Assembly (NCBI GenBank): GCA_036877525.1
Contig: JAZGTH010000007.1
Span: forward strand, 14,058,501 to 14,122,500
Direction of reading: 5' to 3'
Source of the DNA: Chromobotia macracanthus
Taxonomy: Eukaryota; Chordata; Actinopteri; Cypriniformes; Botiidae
Length of the DNA: 64,000 nt
Position 1 is the stretch's first letter. Every line of letters starts with the position of its first letter. The position numbers and the translations under genes are program-made. Below the pieces are notes generated by a model that saw only the letters and a program-made list of their open reading frames with translations, did not search any database and was not told the origin of the DNA. Positions 13,501 to 26,100 of the stretch are shown in pieces.

Positions 13501-16500
13501 TTGTTTGGTTTGGTCCGCTGTATGTGACCTACAATATCTGATTCCTCTCTGTGGCAATAGGAAAGTGAATGTTTACAACAATAAAACAGCAGTTACAAAG
13601 ACCATGAAATAGACAGACTATCAGTTTGTTGAACACATTTTTATTTGAATATTTTTACCGTATTATGGCTGACGCAGCAGCGAGTACCAGCATTACAGTG
13701 TTGGTAACCAGACACATTGTGAATTAAACTAGTCAAAACATCGAATTATCATGCAGTAAGGGTTAAGTAAGTAGCTTCTATTGCCTGCAAATGATACCAT
13801 GAAAAATGTATAGATTTAATTTCAAGGCAAAAATAAAACAAATGGTAAGCAGGTATCTATATTAATTTCATTATCAGCAGCTAAGGGCGATCCTCCTAGG
13901 ATGCCGTCCCAACATGCAATGTGGTGTAACGTATGTTCACATTATCTATACTGTGACTTACCGTGAGGACTCCGTGCCACAGACCAGCATCTCGCTTGAA
14001 GTCCAAAACATTTGTTATAATCTCACCTGGAGGTGACAGAGATATCAGTACAATGTGAGAAAATAGGCAATTTAGGATGTTTAAACATGTAGAAATGTTG
14101 AAACGTGGTCAAATTTAAAGAGCATTTGGTTTATACAGAAAAATAAACAGTCAGATGCATAATAAATCCTCTAAGAACAATCTTTCATTTTTAACATCAA
14201 AGTTTTTGTTTGGTAATTTTAGTGTAATTGTTGGGTGTGTAATTTCAAACAGAATTACAATCTTATTATTACACGTATGCATGGGCGGCCTGACATTGCA
14301 ACATTGGCTTGACCAGTGGTGTGAGTCTGAGGAGTGATTACATGAACAATGAACAATTTCCTGAACAATGGCAGACAACTATATACTGAAACCAGTCAAT
14401 TTTTACCTATCAGCAAATGACATAATCTGCCAGTAACAATGATCTGAAATCAAATACTGTTAGCATGTAGAGACAGAGAGGAGGTGTTTTACTGTGTACA
14501 GTACAGTGTACTCTACAGTTACACCTGCAGAGCTGGATCTCAGAAGAGCTTCACACACTCACCCTCAGTGTAACCGCAGGCTTGCGTGAGCGCGTGACAG
14601 TGGGCCAGCATAGCAGAGTGAGACACGGTGATGCCCATAGTGCTTCCCTCTTTACTGCTCTTATACTGAACACACAGCCAGAGACACACAGACACATAAA
14701 TAGACTGATAAACACATGACAGACTGATAGATAGAGAGAGGAAGAGATGGGCACTCAAGTCAAAAACGAATTTTTGATCAACTGATGTGATTTATGAGTG
14801 ATGTACATGACTGCTGCACTTTTGACTGCGTGTGTTGAGAGCCCCTCCCCGCTCTCTCTCTCTCTCTCTCTCTCTTCGAACTAACTGTGTCTCTGCTCTC
14901 TCTTTCTCTCTCAAACAAGTAAAAAGAAACCGACACAATGTTACAAAGTCGGAAGACCGAATCCATGTTTCATGTGGAGCTTCAATTAGAAGTACTGTAT
15001 TTTAATACATACTGCATAATGGACACTGTATTTTAAAACAACTGACTGCTCAATGAAGCTGTTCTGGTTCACATATTTTCTGTTTCTGTCATCAGACATT
15101 AGAGCACGTATGTAATATAGTGACTGAACACGACCCTTAAAACTACACATTAACCAGCAGTGATTCAGCAGTCACATAGCTGCTGCTATGCTACCAAATC
15201 TGATGAAGACACCATAAAGGTAAAAAAAAGTTAAAGACGCAGCTGTGCAGTGACTACAGATTTAGCTAATAAATTTGGAAATTACAGATTTATGTGAAGT
15301 GCTCACTAAAGAGAAAGTTAAAGCTTCTGCCTTGTTGTTTTCCCTCACACAGCACACAGCCACCGTCTGGGTTTAAAATTATGTTCACTACAGTCTACTG
15401 AAAGAATCTAAGATTTGTCTATAAAGTCGCTAGATTCGTCACTTGTTGCTTTTTTCCAAAAATGTCACTAAGGGGGTCTGAAAAGTCACTAAAACCGTTA
15501 GCAACACTTTTCCCTGGTGCATAAAGACTATTTTTAACCACTATGCGTGCCTCCCCTGGCATCTCTGGCACCCCCCACACTTAATAGAGTTAATACCCTT
15601 TTAGACTACACAGTGATTGTAGAAGTTATTAAACAAGAGAATTTCAGGCCTGTCGGCTTAACAGGTTAAAGGAACAGTTTACCTAAAATGAAAATTTTTT
15701 GAGCGTATTTAGTGATTTATATGTTGCGTTTGGATGTTAACATAGCTGTATGAATGAGTACACCCAACATGGTGGGATACCGACGCCATATCGATAACTG
15801 ATCTCATTGGTTCTCACGTGTCTAATGACTAGTCGTCATATGCGTCGTGGTGAAACACGCAGTCATGCGAGAACCAGTGAGATCCAACATTATCAACATT
15901 CCGCCAAATCTGAATTTAGCTATAGGATCTGTTTGTTTACGTGGATAAGTGATGCATTAAATGATTAATAAGCTCAAGATATTGTTTTCTAGTACAAAGG
16001 TATCGTTTTGGTTCAGAAGACATTTATTTACAAACTGGAGTTGTATGGATTACTTTAATGATGGATAAATAAGCTGTTTTGAGCTTCAAAATCTCAGGCA
16101 CTATTCAATGCTACAACAAAGCTGAGAAGAGTCAAGATATTATTTAATATAACTCTGATTGTGTTCAGCTGAAAGAAGAAAGTCATATACACCTAGGATG
16201 CCCTAAGTGAGTAGTTATTTTCATTTTTGGCTGAAATATTCCTTTAAACTATATGGTGTATACTAGTGTTTGTCTGACCTCTATGTAGGCGAGGTCATTG
16301 TTAGCATCTCTAATAATTGGATGCCAGTCTTTAGGAGGCTTTACTACATGCTTCCCATCAGTAACAAACCACAGCAGACGTGGCCAGCCTGTGAAACACA
16401 CACAAACACACACATTAGTTCTTATTCAGCAGCACCAGTACACAAAGGTGAAGTGTCACTGACCCTTAAAGGTGACCACCTCTCCGGTGTGTGCTTTAGG

Positions 16501-19500
16501 CAAACCCTTCTGACAGGCATCTGTGGTCAAAGCCAAAGTTACCCCACAGCTGCCCAGCAGAAAACCCACCTGCTGACTGCCAGCGTCCTGAAGACAGAGA
16601 GAGATAGAAAGAGAATAATCACAGCTAGACAACACATGCACTAATGGACAAATGTGTTCCTGTGTCAGTCAGCATCAGCTGTGTTAATCTAACAAGACAC
16701 ATCAAACAGCAAATGAAAGAAGAGAGATTGCTCATCTGCTCACTTAACTAACAAACAAGCAAGAAATGTAATTTAAACCAAATGGCAGATTTGGTTGCAC
16801 AGCAAACAGTAGTCAGCATTGTAAAATCATATTAAATTGTAAAGTCTATTTTTTTTATTTTCAAAATACTTTCCATTTTTATTTCTAACCCTAACAACTT
16901 CATCTTTTTTTTACCTACTGCCCCCTACAGTTTGTCTGCAGGAACTGCCTGACACAAAGTTTGTTTGCAGTCACAAATCTATATTCAGAGCTAGATTACA
17001 TTCCCCTTCTCTGAAGGCACACGGTGGCAATGAACACAACATTGCAACATTAAAAATCTGAAGTGTAGCATACCAATGGAACATTAACTCTACTTGCAAC
17101 ATTAATTGCAAAATTATATTTTAGGGTGTACTTACACTAGGCACTCTGAACCGTGCCTGAGCATGTTTAACCCTCAAAGGAACGTTTGATCAGTGTGAAC
17201 GCTTTTAATCATGCTCGTTGCAAGCATTTTCATTTTTGGACTATAAATGAGACAATCAGAGGTTAACTCTGCTAAAAAGTGAAACTATGGCCGACAGAAC
17301 AACACCACCTTAACCAACAGCGAGAGCATGTATGTGATACTGTATGCTGCTATGTGAAGCTGCTGAGGACAGTGGAGGTGATGTCAGGACAGAAGCATCA
17401 TGCTGTTCTTCTCCAGCAGAGGGCTCTGGTGTGCTTTAAAGCTGCTGTAATATTTAATACCTTCCGAGTCAGCGGGACCTCTATGGGCACAGGCACCAGC
17501 TCTGCCAGGAGACATCCGTAAAACGCAACCATAAACATCACGGGGTCATTGTTTGGGAAGACAAGTGCAACCTGCCCAGATCAACAGATATAACAGCTGT
17601 AAAGTCAAAGGGAGGATTTTAACATTGATTAACACTGTTTACAGTCCCCCCCCTCACTCTCTATGTCTCTCTTTCCTGATACTCACCCTGTCTCCGGGTC
17701 GCAGCAGGGGTTCATTTCTGCTGCTCAGTTTATTTAGAAGCGTGTAGGCGAGTTTCTGACTCCGTGTCCACAACTTCCCTGTGAAAACAAGAACTTACAG
17801 TTTGTTTCACACAATGCCTGCTGACCAATAAGAGCCCAGTCACAGGACAACACTTTATTTTACAACATTTTAACAGCAATTTATCAGCTATATTTTAAAA
17901 ATAAACAGAATCAAAAATGCAATGGACATCATTCATGACACACAAATGTGTGTAAACTGTTCTCATAATCACAGTTATGAGTCACACCCTTCAGATGAAT
18001 GTAATAGTACTAGTAAGAGTGGATCAGTACCATATGTGAGCGTGTAGACGGGTTTGCCAGCATTGTCCAGCATGGTGAGACAGGGGCTCTTGGGCTGTGT
18101 GCTGCCCCAGCGCTGTATAGATGCCAGTAATGATGGAGGCCAGTTCGTTAGCACCCCTAATGGTTCCCCGTTCAGAGGTTTCATCTCCCCACCCTCAGGT
18201 TTGGGCTGTTTTGGATCGGGATGCTGGACTGTGGCGTACAGGAAGTCACAGACAGGTGAGTAGAGGACCTGCTGTAATTTTATCATATTTTAGCTTTGAC
18301 CCTTTAAAGACCCACACTCAGGCTAAAGGAAGTCTTTTTAATTAGTACTTTACAGGAACAGTAGATTTCATGAAGTTTGTGATGTCGATTTCTGTAAAAT
18401 AACTGGTGACTAAATTCTCATCACAGAGACTCATGAATTTTTACTTTTTTTTAACAACTTATTGTGGACAAACACTGCTGCATAATTATTGCAATTGACT
18501 TATGCTGACATGTAATTCATATGGCATTATTTATAAAAAATAAAAACACATCCAAATGATGTGAAAAAACAGAATAAATATCAATATGGACCAGAATTTA
18601 AGTTGGTCAAAAGTCTATTTGTTTCACCACAGGCAGAGAAACAGAGAGGTGGGAATGAAAATAGAGACAGTTTAAATGGAGAAAAGTATTTAGGAGTTTT
18701 GAATTTTAATGTGTCAGGGTGATTTATGTGTCCCTGTGATGGGGAGGAACAACACCGTATATAGATTATATTGATTTTGTGAGTTTGAAACTAAAACAGA
18801 AAGAAACACATGAAAAGAAAAATGATCCTATCAAGTCATTTAAAAAAGACTCAAAAAGACATTTTGCTTTTTTTGAGTTCCTGAATGAATTTTGTTTTTC
18901 TCACTGATCTGTTGGTGACTGTTGACAAAGCTCTGAACCAGGTTCACCTCCATTTTGAATACTTCAAAATCAAATCTTGAAGTATTCAGATTAGTGTGGA
19001 AGGATGGTATGTCCCGTTATAAAAAGGCTCTAAAAGCAGCAAAGGCTTCTCATCTTAGCACACAAATAGAAAAACATAAAAAACAACCCTAGGTTTCTAT
19101 TCAATACAGTTGCCAGATTAACAAATAAACAAATACTACCTGAAGACATTGTGCCATCAAACTTTAATAGTAACAACTTCATGAACTCTTTCACAGAGAA
19201 AGTTGATACCATACGCCATATAATTGAGAATACACAACCTGCAACTTCACCTGAAGATTCACCCTTCTTAAACACTGCCCCTCTAGAACAACTCCAAAGC
19301 TTCACAGCTATAGGCCAGGATGATTTACATAAGCTTATCATTACTTCCAATCCAACAACATGTTTATTAGACCCCATACTGACTGAACTATTGATAGAGC
19401 TACTACCAGCAACTGAGGAGCTTCTTCTCAATATTGTAAACTCCTCTCTATCTCTAGGTCATGTCCCGAGTTAGCATTTATTAAGCCTCTCTTAAAGAAT

Positions 19501-19653
19501 TTCAAATATCTCGTTCATGTCAAAAATATTAGAAAAGGTTGTATCCACGCAACTGTGTACCTTCTTACACAGTAACAACATCTTTGAAAAGTTCCAGTCA
19601 GGATTTAGACCACATCATAGCACTGAAACTGCCCTGGTCACAATTACAAATGA

Positions 19654-19715
<62 letters not shown>

Positions 19716-22700
19716 GACAGAGCTGTGTGTGAAAGTTTTTTAAGGTGGGCAACAGCAAAGGAGCAACAGACTGAAAGTTACCTCATTATTCACAGAAATT
19801 GTTGCCCATTGCTGTACCTCTGAAATTTTTATTTCATTTATAAGACATGTAAGAATCAAAAGCATCATAAAAATTGCCAGTAGGGTTCATCATGTGTGAA
19901 CGGATAATGAGGGTTGTGAGGAGGATTTTTAGGAAAGACTGGCCTTCAGTATCTAACAGAAAGATCTGAGACTATTATTGTTATAGTCTTTTGTACACAC
20001 TGCTTTCAATACAGGTTTTAGGATGTTTTCTGTTTATGTTTGAATGCGATAGCCTGTGGTCACTGTATACTCTCACTGTACAGAAATTTATTCGGAATTT
20101 CCTCTTTTGTGTTCCACAGAATAACTAAATGACAGAATTGTCATATTTTCTCTTTCTGTCCAAATGTTTAGGTGTGTGTGCATGTGGGATCAACACACAC
20201 CCCTGCAGCTTGGAATCTAATTCTAACCATTATGAACCTACCATCCAAAAGTTCCTCAAAATCATCAATGAAGAACTCTCGTAACGGGGGTCTTTTGGGT
20301 CTTTTCAGTGTGTTTAGGAGCTGCTGAATCTTAGAGGAAACTCGACTGTGGACTGGAACACCTTCAGACAAAAACAGCGTCAGACAGAGAGACAGAGATG
20401 AAGAATGTGAGATGCCAACACGCCTCACCAGTCATTCATAAGCTTCTGCTGAATAAGTCTGAGCATCACTCAGTCACTCAATCACTCATTCATTCACTCA
20501 TTCCCTCAATCGCTCACTCATTCACTCACACAGTGTTTTTCCACAACTCCCCATTTTTCTGTTAAAATAAGTATCTAACTGCTAAAACTGATGAATGCTG
20601 TTAAAACACCTAAAACGAAATAATTTAAATGACATTAAACAGACAACAAGAGACGTGTCAGGTAAATCTTATGAACAGAACATCACAACATGGCATGGTT
20701 AAGCAGACAGTGTTCAACACAGTGCAGACAACAGTGGGAGGGGCAGAGTAAAATTCCCCTAGTTGCTGGGTGTTGCTGCCAACTGCCAACTAGTGTGTGT
20801 ATGCACTACTTGCAGAGTATGTGTTCACTACTCACTGGATGGATCAAATACAGAGGTCACATTTCAAATATGGGTTACCATACATTCACAAATATGCCAC
20901 TTTCGCTTTATAGAGAAGAAAGTAAACAGGTTAAACTTGAGGCTGATGTGTTTCTTTCTGAAGGGTGTGTCTGTGTCTTAAATGGACAGTGCACCCAAAT
21001 AAGGAAGACCAATCCTTTGCATCATCCAAACCAATGCATCATCTAAACACTGTTATATCCTTATTGTATTCTAAGGCATGTTACAGTGGTTGTTTGCCTG
21101 TTCTGAGACATCAAGCTTCCCCTGGGCCCCTCGGCAAGCAAAAATCCACAGCTGTGTGTATTTCCAATCTTTCACAAAAAAGCTCTTTCCAACAGTGGGT
21201 TTACATCTTTTTAAAGCCCCTGGGGTATTGGATCTTAGCCATGACTGGTGTCTGGAGTGCCTGGCTTTGACACTGCTCAATCATCTTTTGTGGATGGAGT
21301 TGTGCCGTCACTGTGAGGGCATGCCCATCAGAATGTTGTGGTCGCTGATTGCCTGCTTTGTTCAGAGGCAGGAGTCCTCCCTGTCTGTTTCCCTGCCTGG
21401 GACCTCAGAGAGGTCCGGGTCAGTAAGCACTGGGTGCAATATGGGGTGCTCACTGGCAGATAATCTGCCAGGTCTGTCCCCACAGACCTCCCAGCCCCCA
21501 CTGCACTCATTCAAGCCGGTCAAGTTCATGGGTGCGGCAGTTGGTCTCTTTTAACGGAGAGATCTCTGTTACATTCGAGACCTGAAAGGAGGATAAGGTG
21601 CTGCTCACGGCATCTGAGTGTGATGCTCCTCTTGAATCAGGGCAATTTTCCTGATGTGTTGCTCACTCAGAGCAGTGCACAGGACGAAGTGGATACACAA
21701 TAAGCTCAGGACGTCATGGAGCCTTGATGACGGGGCAGCAGAGGGCTACGTCTTTTTGTGACACTGTTAAGGACTTTGCACAGCAGCTCTCTGCAGTAAA
21801 TAAGCTGACTGAGATGATTAAGCAGATCTGTCAAGCCCTGTCAAGAGCTGCCCTCATACAGGCCCACAAGGTCTTGCTCTCAGTTTGCTCCTTGCCAGAT
21901 TCGCCCTGCTGCTGCACTACTGGCAACTCCACCCAAGAAAATGGAGACAGAGAAGAGTCAGCCAGTAGATCTGTGCACAGAAGGGAATCGCCATCAGGAC
22001 TCCGCCAAGTCCCTTTCCAAGGTTTCAAAGTGGCCCTGAGACAGGCACCCCAGGGAGGAGAACATCCTATGAGACAACGAGGGACAGGGTGGGGCCACTC
22101 CCACCTCCAACATCGATGGAACCTTTTCAGGTGTCATTACCCAGTTCTCAATAAAAGGGCAGTTTCCCCTCTCCCTGGGTCTTTCCAGACCTCAGTCTGT
22201 CCGTGGCCCTCCTTTGCTAAACAGCCCATAGATTGGGGTACTGATGAATCATGAATGTATGGCAGCTGAGGATGCACTGCTTTCCCGGCCACCAAGTACC
22301 TCATACAGCTGTGTCTGATACACATCCAGCACTGTGAAGCAAGTCATTCCCTTGGTCCCTATCGCACAGTTTCTTGAAACATTGGCTGCACTCTTCAACC
22401 CATCATGGTGGTTCCTGAGAACGATCTTGGGTCTGTGATCCCGTTCTCATGTCCTCCCAGGTTTAGTGGTGTGCTCTTCACCTCAGTCATAAGGGAAGAT
22501 GCGCCCATCCTGACAGAGGTGGCCACCCTTCTGTTGAAGTGGCAATAGATGTCGTCCCTTACAGCAAAATGAACTACAGGTTTTACAGCCCCTATATAAT
22601 CCTCGATTTGCACATTCTGAATCAAGCACTTCACAAACCGCGATTCAGGATGTTAACACAGAATCATATTATCACATCTTCCATCAGGTTTGGTTTGCAG

Positions 22701-23067
22701 CTATAGACCTGAAAAACATGTACTTTCATGTGTCAATCCTTCCCCAACACAGACAGTTTGCTTTCAAGGGATGAGTGTACTGGTACAGGGTCCTCCTCTA
22801 TGGTCTGGCCCTGTCATCTCGCATCTTTAAGCTGAGTGGTCGCCCTTGCCCCCCCCAGGAAGCAGGGCACTTGCATTCTAAACTTGACAACTGGCTTATC
22901 CTGGTTCACTTGTGCAAGCACAGCCATCTGGGGCTTCAGGTCAGCTGAGAGAAGTGCAAGCTGTCCCCTACGCAGAGCATCAGTTTTCTCAATATGGAGT
23001 TAGAAATGGACTCAGTCACCATGATGGCCCGCTGATGACAGTTTTGCTGACGACAAAATTTGTCTTG

Positions 23068-23131
<64 letters not shown>

Positions 23132-26100
23132 TGTAAGTCTCATTAGCTCTATTGCAAAACTTAGTGAGCTGCTTATCTAAACAGAAAAGTGTTTTATGAA
23201 TGTTTTATGAATAGCGTCATTTCAAGCAAATATTCACAAACATCACTTTTGGCCACCACTTTCAAATCAGTCCGTTTAAGGGTTCCATTTCAGTTAGAAC
23301 ATTGTCTTCAAAGGCAGCTGCCTATGTAGGTAGTAAAGAACGAGGTAGCTCATTAGGTTTTGTATGGAGCCAATGACACTGTTCAACAGAAAAAAAGTTT
23401 CTAAAATACTTGTGGTAGTTGTGGTAGTGCTGATGTTCTGTGAAATTACATCATATTCTTACAGAGAGGAGGAGATGCTCTGCTGTGATGACAACAGCAT
23501 CAAGGACTCACCATCAGCTGTCTCCATGACGCTGGTGTGTGTGTATCCTCGTGGAAGCCCTCGAACCAATGCCACCTGTGGATGCTCTGCATGCACCGAG
23601 CGCCCTGACAGGCCCGTCACATCTGGGGGGGCACTGTGGTTGTCTGTGATGAGGTGCCAAAGGTCAAAGTGGTGTGGAGATCAAAACACAGCAATGTATA
23701 GTATAATAGTATAATATACTATTTAGTATAGTATGATATTTATGTATAGTATAATATATAATCAACTATTTATATTTTTCTAAGATAATTTTGCTCACAT
23801 CCTCTTGCAAATGAGGAAGAAGACAAAAAATAAATTATGTCAAATAAAAAAAGAAATAAAGCACAAATATTTTGGAAGCAGAACTTAGAGCAGATTCTCA
23901 GTGGATCCTATGTTCTCAAAATCTGAAACTGGAGAAATATTTAAGAATGGTTGACTCTTGAGACAGGTCACCCACAAATGATAACATAACATCAGTTATT
24001 ATTTACTGATTTACACCGATTATTTCTAATACAATGAAAGTATTTTTATTGTGAGAACAGGCTTTAGGCTTCAAAAGGCTAAACAATAGGCTGAAAAAGT
24101 ATTCAAAACTTTCAATTCAAACCATGTGCCAATTTTTCTCTGTTTCAAAAGTTTTAATTTTTGGGTGAACTATGACTTTAACTATGACTTTAACTTTCTT
24201 CACAGCAGTACTGGAACCTACTGAGATCTTTTCTATTGCCTGTTAGTGTTGGTTTTATGCAAAGGCTACCTCCAAGCAGTGTTCTTACACCTTTTCAAAC
24301 ATCAAATTCCAAAACTTTTCAAGCACTTTCAAAGTGCATTTTCATGGTTTTCCAACACCTTACAACTGTGGTAAATTATGTTTACATATATAAATATGTA
24401 CTTCTTCACATTAAATGTGATAAAGTACGTATATTATGTTACAGTACTATTAAAAAAAGATGACATTTCCAATTTAAATTGCTGTAAATCTTGATCTTGA
24501 AACTCTTTTAACGAAGGTTCATATCTGGTATATAGGTTGGTATATATATAAAAAAATGAGCTTTTTTTAGCATAGTACAGTAATTCTGCAGCTGTCCAGC
24601 TGGTGTCCTTCACGAGTCTTACTTACTTAAGATGCACTTTTAAATGGCTATAATAATATCATCAAATCAAACTTCACTGCATTCACTGCGCTTAGGTTTT
24701 TAAATCTATTACTATAATCTATAACATTTAAAGGTTTACATTTTAATATGGAAACTAACAAATCAGGAACTACAGTAACAGACAGTGGCAGGAAGAATCA
24801 ACTCTGTGTATAAGTGCAGAACATAAATCTACTTAGATAGCGAAGTTTGTAAAAGATAGTAAATTAAGTCAACTTTGTGTTGTCTTGGAAAAAGGTGGGA
24901 AAGTCTAAAGGTTTAAAATACAAACTGTACATTTAAAGAAATTAAGATTGTAATAGTTTGAAATGTTTAAAATGTAAGGTTGAATAGATGATAAATAGTT
25001 TGCAAACATGTTTTAATATTATTTAACAAGATAATATGATTAGCATGATTAGCATAATTTAACATAATGCTATCCTGTTTTAGCAAGGAGCCAACATGAC
25101 ATTAGGATGATTTAACATGATGCTAACACATTTTAGCATGGTGCTAGCATGACTAAGTGTGATGCTAACAAGATTTAGTCTGATGCTAACTTGATTTAGC
25201 ATGATGCTAACTTGATTTAGCATGATGCTAACTTGATTTAGCATGATGCTAGTATGAATTAGCATGATGCTACCATATTTCAGTATGATGCTAGCATGTT
25301 TTAGCATGATACCAGCATGTTTTAGGACTATCTAACAGTTTAAGTTAAATTCTGTTACTAGAGTCATAGAGCATTTGAAAATTTCCTTGATGTGATTCGA
25401 AAGTATGATACGGGAATACTTGTAAGAAGAAAATAAAGCACACATCCGTAGGAAAATATTTATCATTTAATAGCTTTTCCAACAAGGAAAATGTAAAAGG
25501 CATCAAATTTAAGAAGAAGAAAAGAGGGGCATACTGTGAGTGCGCCTCATGGAGGATAAAGTCTGTGTCCGCTGAGAGCCTGGTTGTAAACATACCGTGG
25601 GCTGCACCTTCCAGCACGTGCCATGCTATATACTGTACTTAAATTGTTGACACGGGCATGTATGGATATGTCCATTAGTATTCAAAATGTGATTTTTTTT
25701 TTAAACTCACATACATACTCGAGCTATGAATATATATGACTACAATCCCAAAAACAATTACTTCTACATTTACTTTCTGTAAGGTACATCTTACACAAAT
25801 ATTGACACATAATTAATAGAGTTATGAATATACCTGTCAGATTAAAATCCTACACGATTAATCATACAGATTATCAACAGTACTGGTAATGTTCATGGAA
25901 GATTTACAATAATAACCCATATTCTGTAATATTATGTCATAATTTTCCAGTTTTTATGTTTTCTTTTTTCTTATTCTTTTATAATTATTTCATATTTCTA
26001 TTATTATTATTGTGTCTCTGTTTTATATTGAAACCAACAAATACAATTAGCACTATTCACTGTTTGTGTGCATAAACATTACAATAACGTGACCTAGCAC

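Larger units (their letters stand above)
18229..20241. other. dip2a: Intron 7 of dip2a
   Basis: 2.0 kb, mostly AT-rich. It includes an L2-like LINE fragment (19010-19655) and a TG/TA microsatellite (19655-19715), listed separately. No further exon is seen in 18229-19000 or 19720-20241. Confidence 0.55.

Noticed and set aside
21078..22254. Plus-strand frames of 158 and 176 residues as host genes
   Set aside because: The Cys/His gag-like block and the following DIRS-type RT pieces show that they belong to a decayed retroelement.
25080..25307. Minus-strand frame of repeated SIMLNQV units resembling a repeat protein
   Set aside because: It is translated from the 21-bp palindromic minisatellite; the unit length being a multiple of three keeps a frame open by chance.
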